NCBI GenBank assembly: GCA_025464095.1
Contig: JAODMF010000020.1
Location: forward strand, 1 to 64,000
DNA: 64,000 bases
From: Glaciihabitans sp.
Lineage (GTDB): Bacteria; Actinomycetota; Actinomycetes; Actinomycetales; Microbacteriaceae
Direction of reading: 5' to 3'
Below, in pieces: positions 35,324-43,485 of this stretch; position 1 is the first letter of the stretch, and each line of letters begins with the position of its first letter. Under the pieces are notes generated by a model that saw only the letters and a list, made by a program, of their open reading frames with translations, was not told where the DNA came from and made no database searches. Position numbers and translations under genes: made by a program.

Positions 35324-35335
35324 TCAATCGTTTGA
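35324..35335. promoter_or_regulatory. LacI-type operator before the CoA-transferase operon
   Basis: TCAATCGTTTGA is a near-perfect palindrome that follows the LacI-type pattern TCAA-NCGN-TTGA, similar to CAAACGTTTG at 25314. The operon it precedes contains the lacI-type gene. Confidence 0.5.
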
Positions 35336-35389
35336 CCACCATAATCCGTACCAGCTTGGCGCGCAATGATCCGGGTGAGGCTGGAACGC

Positions 35390-36244
35390 CTAATTCCAGA
35401 AATCCGCCACCCGAGCGGCCGAGGCACGACCCTGTTCGCGGCCGGCCAGGGCTGCGGGGCCCGTGGTCGCCGGGTCGAGCGGATTACTGCCGAACGACGC
35501 AATGGATGCCGCATCCGCGTAGATCACCAGGCTGCGCCCGGGCTCCAGCGCCCGGAGGTGTTGCCGTGGCACTGCTGCCGCCTCCGGTGGGGCGTCCTGC
35601 GACGACGGCGTGATGATGAGGACGCGATCGGCGCCGGCCGCCAGGTCGGCGTTGGCCCCGCTGCGTACCCCGCCATCCATGTAGCGGCGCCCGTCGATGG
35701 TCACCGGCGGCCAGACGCCCGGCACTGCGCAGCTCGCCCCGACAACGTCGATCAGATCAACACCGGAGTCGCGATCGAACACGCGGAGATTGCCCGTTTC
35801 GGTGTCGATGGCGGTGATGAGCATCCGACGCGCCGGCCACTTCTGGTTCGGCAGGTGCCCGACGATCGCCGCTCGCCGGTCGGCCTCGCTCGAGGTTGTC
35901 GCGGCGAGCGCCAGGGAGCCGAGACGACGCCGGCCCTCTTCGGGCGTGGTCACGCCGACCATCGCGGCGGCGAACAGGTCCTGCAATTCGAGCAGGTCGA
36001 TCTCCGCTCCGAGCTCGGTCCCCACACCCTCGACCTGGGCATCGAACAACTGGTCGAGGTCTGCCCCACTCGCGATCTGGGCAGCGACCGCCGATCCGGC
36101 GGACGTGCCGACAAAGGTCGTCGCGTCAGCGGTGATCGAGGCGTACAGGTCGGGATTTTCGTCACGGATGCCGAGCAGGATGCCCAATTCCCAGGCGATC
36201 CCGGCGAGTCCCCCGCCGGCCAGTACCAAAGCGCTCGCAGTCAT
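35390..36244 (-). CDS. Patatin-like phospholipase family protein
   Basis: A 284-residue acyl hydrolase with a Ser-Asp dyad. ALVLAGGGLAGIAWELG is the glycine-rich oxyanion loop, FVGTSAGS holds the nucleophilic Ser (about residue 48) and YMDGGVRSG the Asp. No signal peptide is present, so it acts in the cytosol on membrane lipids or acylglycerols. It is not clearly linked to neighbours: the CoA-transferase is 85 bases downstream and the VOC gene 38 bases upstream. Confidence 0.9.
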   Translation of the reverse strand: MTASALVLAGGGLAGIAWELGILLGIRDENPDLYASITADATTFVGTSAGSAVAAQIASGADLDQLFDAQVEGVGTELGAEIDLLELQDLFAAAMVGVTTPEEGRRRLGSLALAATTSSEADRRAAIVGHLPNQKWPARRMLITAIDTETGNLRVFDRDSGVDLIDVVGASCAVPGVWPPVTIDGRRYMDGGVRSGANADLAAGADRVLIITPSSQDAPPEAAAVPRQHLRALEPGRSLVIYADAASIASFGSNPLDPATTGPAALAGREQGRASAARVADFWN

Positions 36245-36282
36245 CTCTCGAGACTACGTGCGCCGCCGTGCGGATCGTGTGG

Positions 36283-36705
36283 TCAGGCTTCGGGCGCGGC
36301 GCCGGCAATATTCACGAGCCAGCTGATGCCGAACCTGTCGCGGAGCTGGCCAAAGCTGTCGCCCCAGGGGGCCTTCGCGAGTGGCATCGAAACGGTGCCG
36401 CCCTCTGCCAGCTTGTTCCAGTAGCCGGTGAGTTCCGCCTCATCGTCGCCACTGAGCGAAACCGAGAAGTTGTCTCCCGGGTGGTATTCCATGCTCTTCG
36501 GCGTATCGGACGCCATGAGCGTGAACCCGCTCGGCGTCGTCAACTGGGAGTGCATGATCAGCTCTTGCTCGTCGGGGTCTTCGCTCGCGTGGTACTCGGC
36601 GAACGTGCTCCGGGTGAGGTCGCCCCCCAGCACTTCCTGGTAGAAATCCATCGCCTGCCTGGCCTCGCCACGAAATCCCAGATAGGGATTGAGAATCGTC
36701 GTCAT
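36283..36705 (-). CDS. PhnB-like VOC-superfamily protein
   Basis: A 140-residue glyoxalase/bleomycin-resistance-fold protein (3-demethylubiquinone-methyltransferase-like, COG2764). LNPYLGFRGEARQAMDFYQE and WGDSFGQLRDRFGISWLVN are the usual first and last strands. ATG 36705 is preferred because GAGGAG lies eight bases upstream. Function unknown; these proteins are often metal-binding or structural relatives of glyoxalases. It is divergent from the PAP2 gene. Confidence 0.88.
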   Translation of the reverse strand: MTTILNPYLGFRGEARQAMDFYQEVLGGDLTRSTFAEYHASEDPDEQELIMHSQLTTPSGFTLMASDTPKSMEYHPGDNFSVSLSGDDEAELTGYWNKLAEGGTVSMPLAKAPWGDSFGQLRDRFGISWLVNIAGAAPEA

Positions 36706-36815
36706 TGTCGTGTCTCCTCGCTGGTTGCCTACGCTCACGATTATCTCGCCGCAAGCCCCCCGCCGCGATAGCCAATCTCGGGCGCATCCGAGTGCTCCAC
36801 TGGCAGACTCGGAAG

Positions 36816-37553
36816 ATGACCGCCGCAGACAACGCCAAGCCGCCGCCGCCTAACGCCCCCACCAATCCCGTGATCAACGAGCGCCGCGTTGCCCGCCTCT
36901 GGCCGGTCGTGTCTGCCTCCGGCGCGCTCATCCTCGTCGCGGCCCTGGCGGGCGTGATCTTCTACCGCGAGAACAACAAGCCCTTCGGCTTCGAGCTCGA
37001 GTGGATGAGCGAAATCGTCGAGAACCGATCGCCGTTCTGGACCGCGCCAGCGCTGGTGTTCAACGCCCTGGGCGGCGGCGTACTCGCGTCACTGGTCGTA
37101 CCGCTGCTGATCATCGCGGCCCTCATCGTCTGGCGGCGCCCGTGGTCGGCGCTCTACTTTGCGCTGGCTACGGCGCTCAGCGCCGGGATCGTGCAGCTGC
37201 TGAAGGTGGTCATGGACAGGCCGCGGCCGACCGATCCGCTGGTGCAACCGGACTTCGGATCATTCCCCTCGGGCCACAGCGCGAACGCCGCCGTCATGGC
37301 CGTGACCCTCGGGATCATCTTCGGGCGCTGGTGGGTCTGGGCGATCGGCGGGGTCTACACGGTCGCCATGATGATCAGCCGCACCTATCTCGGTGCGCAC
37401 TGGATCTCAGACACCGTCGGCGGCGCACTCGTCGGGGCAGGGGTTGCGATCATCCTGTGGGCACCGTTCGCGTACCGCCTGTTCCGGGAACGGTGGAAGC
37501 CGCACGGGCCGCTCTGGAAGCACGGCCCGGTCGAGCCGCGACAGGCCAGCTGA
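36816..37553 (+). CDS. PAP2-family lipid phosphatase
   Basis: Membrane phosphatase of 245 residues acting on phosphatidic acid, undecaprenyl-diphosphate or similar lipids. Several membrane helices are visible. The three catalytic blocks are complete: KVVMDRPRP, FPSGHSANAA and SRTYLGAHWISD, carrying Lys-Arg-Pro, His and Arg-His-Asp. The ATG at 36816 is chosen because the longer frame overlaps the divergent VOC gene. It is followed by a PlsC-type acyltransferase on the same strand, a sensible lipid-metabolism pair. Confidence 0.9.
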   Translation: MTAADNAKPPPPNAPTNPVINERRVARLWPVVSASGALILVAALAGVIFYRENNKPFGFELEWMSEIVENRSPFWTAPALVFNALGGGVLASLVVPLLIIAALIVWRRPWSALYFALATALSAGIVQLLKVVMDRPRPTDPLVQPDFGSFPSGHSANAAVMAVTLGIIFGRWWVWAIGGVYTVAMMISRTYLGAHWISDTVGGALVGAGVAIILWAPFAYRLFRERWKPHGPLWKHGPVEPRQAS

Positions 37554-37620
37554 CCGGCGTCGCGAACAATCGCCGCACCGCACGGGCCGTGCGATTGGCG
37601 CCCCGCTACGCTGAACAACG

Positions 37621-38286
37621 ATGTTCTACTGGTTCATGAAACACATCGTCGCGGGTCCGCTGTTGCGTGCACTTTTTCGGCCGCGCCTGATCGGTCGCAG
37701 CAACATCCCGAAGACAGGCCGCATCATCCTGGCGAGCAACCACCTCTCGTTCATCGACTCGGTCATCCTGCCGCTGGTGATCAGGCGCCGCATCTACTTT
37801 CTCGCCAAGAATTCGTACTTCCGTGGCCACGGTTTCGGCGGCTGGGCCCTGAAGCGGTTCCTGCTGGGGACCGGAATGCTGCCGCTCGACCCCTCAGGCG
37901 GCCGGGCTTCCGAGACCTCGCTTCGCGCCGGCCTCGACGTGCTGGGCAACGAGCGCGTGCTCGGTATCTTCCCCGAGGGCACGCGCAGCCCCGACGGGCG
38001 CATGTACCGCGGGCGCACCGGCGTCGCGCGCATGGTGCTCGCCGGCCACGCCCGCGTGGTGCCGGTCGCCATTTTCGACACCGACAAGGTCATGCCGGTC
38101 GGCGGCACGCGCATCCAGATTCGCCGCATCGGTTTCACGTTCGGCGAGCCGTTGGACTTCAGCCGTTTCGAGGGGCGCGAGGTCGACCCCAACACGCTGC
38201 GAGCCATTACCGACGAGATCATGTCGGCCATCCAGAAGCTCAGCGGGCAGGAAGTGGTGGATGCGTACGCCTCGGCGCGAAACTAG
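37621..38286 (+). CDS. 1-acyl-sn-glycerol-3-phosphate acyltransferase (PlsC-type)
   Basis: A 221-residue acyltransferase making phosphatidic acid from lysophosphatidate at the inner membrane. The HX4D motif is ASNHLSFIDSV (catalytic His-Asp), and FPEGTRSPDG is the glycerolphosphate-binding block. The ATG lacks a ribosome-binding site; TACGCT (37607-37612) lies eight bases upstream, consistent with a leaderless transcript. Its TAG stop is part of a TAGCCT box before the next gene. Confidence 0.92.
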   Translation: MFYWFMKHIVAGPLLRALFRPRLIGRSNIPKTGRIILASNHLSFIDSVILPLVIRRRIYFLAKNSYFRGHGFGGWALKRFLLGTGMLPLDPSGGRASETSLRAGLDVLGNERVLGIFPEGTRSPDGRMYRGRTGVARMVLAGHARVVPVAIFDTDKVMPVGGTRIQIRRIGFTFGEPLDFSRFEGREVDPNTLRAITDEIMSAIQKLSGQEVVDAYASARN

Positions 38287-38295
38287 CCTCCAGCG

Positions 38296-38937
38296 ATGAC
38301 GAACACCGCGCGGTTTCGGGATGCGGTGGTCGCCTGGGCGGCGAACGGCGTGGATGCACGGGATGCGGCGCGTCTCGCGCCAGGCGTGACCACCGCGGTG
38401 TTGGTCGAAGGCGCCAGCGACGCCGCGGCGATCGAGACCCTGGCCCGGCGGTGCGGACGCGACCTCGACGCGGAGGGCATCGCGGTGATCCCGCTCGGCG
38501 GCGCGACGAGCATCGGCCGGTTTCTCGACGTGCTCGCACCGCCGGTGCTCGGTATTCGCCTCGCGGGGTTGTGCGATGCCGGCGAGGAAGGATTCTTCCA
38601 GCGCGGGCTGACGCGCATCGGTCTCGGCGAGATCGACACCCGCGAGCACATGGAGGGCGTCGGCTTCTTCGTCTGCATCGCAGACCTGGAGGATGAGCTC
38701 ATCCGGGCCCTCGGTGTCGCGAGCGTGGAAGCTGTGATCGAGCAGGAAGGCGACCTCGAGAAGCTGCGAACATTCCACAACCAGCCAGCGCAGCGCGATC
38801 GCACCATCGAGCATCAGCTTCGGCGATTCATGGGCACCACGAGCGGGCGAAAAGCGCACTACGCGGCGGCAATGGTCAACGCACTCGACAGTGACCGGGT
38901 GCCACTTCCCCTTGCACGACTGCTCGCCTTCGTCTGA
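38296..38937 (+). CDS. Standalone TOPRIM-domain protein (OLD-nuclease-like)
   Basis: A 213-residue protein. VLVEGASDAAAIETLARR (about residue 37) is the TOPRIM catalytic-Glu block of OLD-family nucleases, and the acidic GLCDAGEE and IADLEDELIRALG blocks follow. The usual N-terminal ABC-type ATPase of OLD proteins is absent. TOPRIM enzymes cut or join nucleic acid with magnesium. The start codon sits six bases after TAGCCT, and no ribosome-binding site is seen. No partner gene for phage defence is evident nearby. Function unknown. Confidence 0.8.
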   Translation: MTNTARFRDAVVAWAANGVDARDAARLAPGVTTAVLVEGASDAAAIETLARRCGRDLDAEGIAVIPLGGATSIGRFLDVLAPPVLGIRLAGLCDAGEEGFFQRGLTRIGLGEIDTREHMEGVGFFVCIADLEDELIRALGVASVEAVIEQEGDLEKLRTFHNQPAQRDRTIEHQLRRFMGTTSGRKAHYAAAMVNALDSDRVPLPLARLLAFV

Positions 38938-38963
38938 GAGCCGCGAGCGCAATACCCGCGACT

Positions 38964-39389
38964 CTAGGCCGGCAGCACCGCGGCCAATTCCCGAACCCGG
39001 CTCGGCCTGGTCTGCTGCTTCGCGATGCAGGCGGGCATGGCGGACACCGCGTGGTGCTCGCGCGCGCGATAGGCGCTCGGCGTCTCACCGGCGAGCTCGG
39101 TGAACCGGGAACTGAACGATCCGAGGGATGTGGCGCCGACTGCCATGCAGGCGTCGGTCACCGACATCCCACCGCGCAGCAGCGCCATCGCCCGCTCGAT
39201 TCGGCGGGTCATGAGGTAGCTGTACGGTGTCTCGCCATAGGCCGCGCGAAACTGCCGCGAGAAGTGCGCCGGCGACATCAGCGCGTGGCTCGCCATGGTC
39301 GGAACGTCGAGCGGCCGGGCGAACTCGCGGTCGATGAGGTCGCGAGCGCGGCGCAGGTGCGCGAGGTTGGCGAGCTCCTGCGGTGTCAT
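38964..39389 (-). CDS. AraC-family regulator (DNA-binding domain only)
   Basis: A 141-residue regulator consisting of the two AraC helix-turn-helix motifs: ALMSPAHFSRQFRAAYGETPYSYLMTRR in part and then VTDACMAVGATSLGSFSSRF. There is no N-terminal sensing domain, so activity may depend on level or on a small ligand. It follows the alcohol dehydrogenase on the same strand direction (19 bases upstream of its ATG lies the dehydrogenase stop), so the two could be linked. Convergent with the TOPRIM gene. Confidence 0.88.
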   Translation of the reverse strand: MTPQELANLAHLRRARDLIDREFARPLDVPTMASHALMSPAHFSRQFRAAYGETPYSYLMTRRIERAMALLRGGMSVTDACMAVGATSLGSFSSRFTELAGETPSAYRAREHHAVSAMPACIAKQQTRPSRVRELAAVLPA

Positions 39390-39408
39390 CCCACGAGGCT
39401 AACTCGCC

Positions 39409-40584
39409 CTACGGTTGCAGCACCACCTTGATGCATCCGTCCTGCTTCTTCTTGAACAGTTCGTACATGTCGGGAGCCTGCTCGAGAGATACACGGTGGG
39501 TCACCAGATCGGCGACGCCAAGCGGGTCGGAGGGGTCTTCCACCAGCGGCCAGAGCTGCGGAACCCAGCGGTGCACGTTCGCCTGGCCCATGCGCATGGT
39601 GATGCCCTTGTCGAACATGGTCAGCATCGGGAGGGGATCCGCGACCCCTCCATAGACTCCGCTGAGCGAGACGGTTCCCCCGCGCTGCACCGACTCAATC
39701 GCCAGCAGGAGCGCCGCGAGCCGGTCGACACTGACCGCCTTGGCGAGCTTCTTCGACACCGGGGTCGGCAGCAGGCCGGTCGCGGTCTGCGCGAACGCGG
39801 CGACCGGGTTGCCGTGTGCCTCCATGCCGACGGCGTCGATCACCGAGTGCGGCCCGCGGCCATCGGTACGATCCAGGAGCTGCTGCCGGATGTCCGGCAC
39901 CAGGTCGAGCGTCTCGATGCCGTGACGCTCTGCCATCGCGCGCCGCTCCGGCACGGGATCAACGCCGATGACCCGGTGGCCGAGGTAGCGGCCGATCCGG
40001 GACGCGAACTGGCCGACCGGTCCGAGACCGATGACTGCCAGCGTGCCGCCCTCGGGCACGTTCGCGTACTGCACGCCCTGCCATGCGGTCGGCAGGATGT
40101 CGCTCAGGAACAGGTAGTTCTGATCCGGCAGGTCGCTGTCGATTTTTATCGCGTTGAAGTCGGCGAGCGGAACCCGAAGCATCTCGGCCTGCCCGCCGGG
40201 AACGCGGCCGTAGATCTCGGTGTAGCCGTAGAGACGTGCCCCGGCTTTCTGGTCGCGGTTCTGGGTTGTCTCGCACTGGGTGGTGAGCCCGCGCCGGCAC
40301 ATGTAACAGTGACCGCACGCAATGACAAACGGGATGACGACGCGATCGCCGACGCGCAGCTTCTCGACGGCGGAACCGACCTCCAGCACGATGCCCATCG
40401 GCTCGTGACCCAGCACATCGCCCTTGTGCATGAAGGGACCCAGCACGTCGAGCAGGTGCAGGTCGGATCCGCAGATCGCGGTCGAGGTGATGCTGACGAT
40501 GATGTCGGTCGGTTCGATGATCGTCGGATCCGGAACGTCGATGACAGCTACGGATTGGTTCGCCTGCCAGGTGAGGGCTCTCAT
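39409..40584 (-). CDS. Zinc-dependent alcohol dehydrogenase (formaldehyde-dehydrogenase-like MDR)
   Basis: Medium-chain dehydrogenase of 391 residues. Catalytic zinc ligands are in ICGSDLH and LGHEPMG; the structural-zinc cysteines are in CGHCYMCRRGLTTQC; the Rossmann loop is VIGLGPVGQFASR. The long insert DQKAGARLYGYTEIYGRVPGGQAE is seen in part in glutathione-independent formaldehyde-dehydrogenase-like enzymes. NAD is the likely acceptor. The substrate could be formaldehyde or a small alcohol; sequence alone does not decide. Confidence 0.9.
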   Translation of the reverse strand: MRALTWQANQSVAVIDVPDPTIIEPTDIIVSITSTAICGSDLHLLDVLGPFMHKGDVLGHEPMGIVLEVGSAVEKLRVGDRVVIPFVIACGHCYMCRRGLTTQCETTQNRDQKAGARLYGYTEIYGRVPGGQAEMLRVPLADFNAIKIDSDLPDQNYLFLSDILPTAWQGVQYANVPEGGTLAVIGLGPVGQFASRIGRYLGHRVIGVDPVPERRAMAERHGIETLDLVPDIRQQLLDRTDGRGPHSVIDAVGMEAHGNPVAAFAQTATGLLPTPVSKKLAKAVSVDRLAALLLAIESVQRGGTVSLSGVYGGVADPLPMLTMFDKGITMRMGQANVHRWVPQLWPLVEDPSDPLGVADLVTHRVSLEQAPDMYELFKKKQDGCIKVVLQP

Positions 40585-40655
40585 TCATCCTGTCTACGTG
40601 CGCGGGCGATTCGCCGGTAGGCGCTTGACGCCGTGGCGCGGGCGAACTAGTGCCG

Positions 40656-41876
40656 TCAGCCGGTGGCACCCGCTCCGACCGGGCGCGTGCGAAGGCCGAG
40701 GATAAGCAGAACGACCGCGCCGAGAGCGGCGACCCCGCCGGCGAGAAAGAAGTCGAACGCGATGCCGACGGTGTTCACCGCGATGCCGCCGAGTACCGAG
40801 CCACCGGCGAGCGCCAGCTGCGCGGTCGTGACGAACAGCGCGAGGCTGCTGTCCGGCCCACTCGGCGACGATGCCAGCATCCATGTCTGTAGGCCGAGGG
40901 GCAGCGCGCCCCACACGGCTCCCCACACGACGAGCAGCACGAAGACCCCGGGGAGCGAGGTCGCGAGCAGCGGCAACAGGATGACGGAGACGGCGAGCAG
41001 CAGCTTCATGGTCGTGAGCGTGACGGTCACGCTGCGGCTGAGCGCGACGCCCGCGACGAAGTTGCCCCCGATGCCCGCAACCCCGAACAGGAGGAGAGCG
41101 AGCGAGATGACGGTGGGCGAAACCCGGGCGAGCTGCTGCAGGTAGGGCGCGACATACGTGTAGGCGGTGAACTGGGCGAGGAAGGCGAATACCGTGACGA
41201 TGAGTCCGAGCCGGGCACGCGGAACCGCCAGCAGCGATCCGAGCGCCCTGAAGGTCACGCGCTCGACGGAGCGGATGCGCGGCAGCAGGATCAGCTGGGT
41301 CACCAGCGCGACCGCGCCGAGGCTCGCGCCGATCACGAAGGCGAGCCGCCAGGTCGAGACGGAGGCGACGAGCGATCCGAGCGGAAGGCTCACGACTGTT
41401 GCGAGCGAGATTCCCGCGGTGATGAGCGACGACGCACGAATCACGGACGCCGGACGCACCAGGCGGCCCGCGATGCCCGCCCCGATGGACCAGAATCCGC
41501 CGACGGCGACACCGATGAGAACGCGCCCGATGAGCAGGAACCAGAAGGTCGGGGCGAGAGCGCCCACGACATCCGCGAGCACGAGCAGCAGGGAGAGCGT
41601 CCACAGCACGGTGCGGCGATCGAGCCGCGAGGTCGCAACGGTCACAACCGGCGCGGCGATGGCGCCGACCAGCCCGGTCGAGACGACCATCAGCCCGGCG
41701 GTGCCGATGCTCACGTTGAGATCGGAGGCGATGGATGGCAGCAGGCCGATCGGAAGAAATTCCGAGAGCACGAGAACAAATGAGCCGAGCGCGACCGAGA
41801 ATACGCCGAGCCAGCCGCGACGGGCAGACATCCCGAGCCCGGGATCGGTCGTGCTGGTCGTTGTCGTGCTGGTCAA
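40656..41876 (-). CDS. MFS transporter, DHA1/NepI-like efflux type
   Basis: A 406-residue exporter with 12 predicted membrane helices, of the drug/nucleoside-efflux kind (AraJ/NepI group). Visible blocks: GVFSVALGSFVLVLSEFLPIG, GRVLIGVAVGGFWSIGAG and the C-terminal TWMLASSPSG loop. The start is TTG at 41876, because GGAG lies seven bases upstream; the first ATG (about 15 codons later) has no such site. The 145-base gap to the divergent DUF1905 gene should hold both promoters. Confidence 0.85.
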   Translation of the reverse strand: MTSTTTTSTTDPGLGMSARRGWLGVFSVALGSFVLVLSEFLPIGLLPSIASDLNVSIGTAGLMVVSTGLVGAIAAPVVTVATSRLDRRTVLWTLSLLLVLADVVGALAPTFWFLLIGRVLIGVAVGGFWSIGAGIAGRLVRPASVIRASSLITAGISLATVVSLPLGSLVASVSTWRLAFVIGASLGAVALVTQLILLPRIRSVERVTFRALGSLLAVPRARLGLIVTVFAFLAQFTAYTYVAPYLQQLARVSPTVISLALLLFGVAGIGGNFVAGVALSRSVTVTLTTMKLLLAVSVILLPLLATSLPGVFVLLVVWGAVWGALPLGLQTWMLASSPSGPDSSLALFVTTAQLALAGGSVLGGIAVNTVGIAFDFFLAGGVAALGAVVLLILGLRTRPVGAGATG

Positions 41877-42021
41877 GAGCGGTCTCCTCGGGTGTTCGGC
41901 GCAACCACGACGCTGTGCTCGCACGCTATTCAACCCGAGTGCGGCGGCCCAATTTACCGATCGGCCCAGTGGAGCGAATGTATACACTGTCCACAAGATC
42001 GCTCATCGATGGAGGAATGAC

Positions 42022-42312
42022 ATGGCCGCGCTCGAACCACACGACATTGACAAGACGTTTGCTGCTCCGATCAAAGACAACATGGGACCGAATTCCTGGA
42101 CCTGTGCGATCCTGCCGGACTCTGCCGAATACTTCGGCACCGCCAGGGCGGTCAAGGTATCGGGCACGATCGATGGTCATGCATTCACCGGCAACGTGTT
42201 GCCCGAGGGCGGCGGCAAGCACATGTTGCCGCTCAATGCGGCGATGAGAAAGCTCGTGAACAAGCCCGCGGGCGCCGAGGTCACCGTTCACCTGACGCGG
42301 CGGCTGGGATAG
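42022..42312 (+). CDS. DUF1905-domain protein
   Basis: A 96-residue beta-rich protein of the DUF1905 family (small barrel, often fused to YdeI-like domains). Conserved pieces: WTCAILPDSAEYFGTARAVK, GHAFTGNVLPEGGGKHMLPL and HLTRRLG at the end. GGAGGA lies a few bases before the ATG. No catalytic residues are known for the family. It is divergent from the MFS gene. A perfect stem-loop starts at its last codons. Confidence 0.88.
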   Translation: MAALEPHDIDKTFAAPIKDNMGPNSWTCAILPDSAEYFGTARAVKVSGTIDGHAFTGNVLPEGGGKHMLPLNAAMRKLVNKPAGAEVTVHLTRRLG

Positions 42313-42330
42313 TCGCAGCCCAGCCGCCGC
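42297..42330. terminator. Bidirectional terminator overlapping the DUF1905 stop
   Basis: GCGGCGGCTGGG and CCCAGCCGCCGC form a perfect 12-base stem with a 10-base loop holding the TAG stop of the DUF1905 gene. The convergent secreted-protein gene ends five bases after it. Confidence 0.8.
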
Positions 42331-42334
42331 GGAT

Positions 42335-42979
42335 TCAGCTGATGAACAGGTCGTTGTTCGTGAAGGTGATCGACCCAGCAGTCACTCCGACGAGGCCGAG
42401 CGTCGGGCGCAGCAGCGTTCCCGGCAGTTCGTCGCCCGGTATCGGCGTGTTGGCGCCGAGGGTCAGGCCGACGCCGCTGACCAGGGTCGCCGACAGCGAG
42501 TTCAGGTAGACGACGACGTGTCCACGCAGCTCCATGCGGTCGGCGTGCGTCACCGCGCTCGGTCCGGTTGCCTTGCGGACGTCGAGTACGAACGCGTCGA
42601 TGGCGACGTCATCGGCGACCAGGCGGATCACGCGAGTTCGTTTTCCGTTGGCGAGCGGGACAGTGACGATGCCAACGGACTGGAGTCCCTGGATCGACAG
42701 CGAGGACCCGCCCAATTGCGCCGCTGGCAGCGTCATCACGGGCGCGTTCGGATCACGCACCGCGATCGGCAGGTTCGCACCGCCACCGCTGCCGGTTGAC
42801 CCGCTCCCTCCGCCGAGCAATCCCCCGACGACCCCGCCGAGAACGGGCGCTGTCGGCGTCGGGCTCGGCGTCGGCGCGCTGCAGTTCGTCAGTAACGGCA
42901 CACAGAGCCCGGTCGGTTCGGCTGGCGCGACCGCATCCGGCACTCGTGCTGCGCCGATGCCGGTGAGGGCCAGCACCAT
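42335..42979 (-). CDS. Putative exported protein of the DUF6230/DUF6114 set
   Basis: A 214-residue protein with a hydrophobic N-terminus, a Pro/Thr/Gly-rich linker (about residues 35-70) and a beta-rich C-terminal domain that resembles the DUF6230 type (long runs alternating V/L with polar residues). The annotated ATG gives a short signal sequence; the frame stays open upstream without another ATG, GTG or TTG in the next 60 bases, so the true start may be a rare codon or lie in the overlap with the DUF6114 gene. It is probably the third gene of that operon. Confidence 0.6.
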   Translation of the reverse strand: MVLALTGIGAARVPDAVAPAEPTGLCVPLLTNCSAPTPSPTPTAPVLGGVVGGLLGGGSGSTGSGGGANLPIAVRDPNAPVMTLPAAQLGGSSLSIQGLQSVGIVTVPLANGKRTRVIRLVADDVAIDAFVLDVRKATGPSAVTHADRMELRGHVVVYLNSLSATLVSGVGLTLGANTPIPGDELPGTLLRPTLGLVGVTAGSITFTNNDLFIS

Positions 42980-43032
42980 GCAGAGAACGAGCCCGCCGGT
43001 ACCCAGCCGGTGGCGCGAAGCCGGCCTGCCGC

Positions 43033-43485
43033 CTACCGGCCTCGAACTAAAGGGAGGGCCTCCCGGGATGTCTCGTCGGAGACCGCGGACGGTGCCGCGT
43101 CATCAGCGGCCGGTACCGGCTTCGGAGCCCACGACACGATGAGGATGCCGCCAACCGAACTCAGCAGCATCCCGAGAAGGAACCCGCCCAGGTTCACTCC
43201 GACCAGCGAGTACACCGCGAGAACCAGAGCGATCACGCCGTAGAAGATTCGGTGCACCGGCATGAGCATCGCGAGGAGACCCAGCAGGAGCAGCGCGATG
43301 GGGATCACCGTCGCCTGAAACCCCTCGATACCGAGCTGCACGTGGATCTTGCCGATGTCGAGCTGGCCGGAGAAGAATATCTCCACTCCGCCGAGCACGG
43401 TGAGCAGGCCACCAATGAAGGGTCGGCTCCGGGCCCAGCCGGTGAATTGCGCCCAGCGCGCGCGGAGCATTTCCGTTCTCTGCAT
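43033..43485 (-). CDS. DUF6114 membrane protein
   Basis: A 150-residue protein with four predicted membrane helices (PFIGGLLTVLGGVEIFFSG, ATVIPIALLLLGLLAMLMP, FYGVIALVLAVYSLVGVNL and GFLLGMLLSSVGGILIVSW), then an acidic and alanine-rich cytosolic tail. The ATG overlaps the stop of the DUF6230 gene by one base. DUF6230/DUF6114 pairs recur in Actinobacteria. Function unknown. Confidence 0.85.
   Translation of the reverse strand: MQRTEMLRARWAQFTGWARSRPFIGGLLTVLGGVEIFFSGQLDIGKIHVQLGIEGFQATVIPIALLLLGLLAMLMPVHRIFYGVIALVLAVYSLVGVNLGGFLLGMLLSSVGGILIVSWAPKPVPAADDAAPSAVSDETSREALPLVRGR

Noticed and set aside
38296-38937. Anti-phage defence system with a partner helicase
   Set aside because: No UvrD-like, ATPase or toxin partner gene is adjacent, so only a standalone protein can be claimed.
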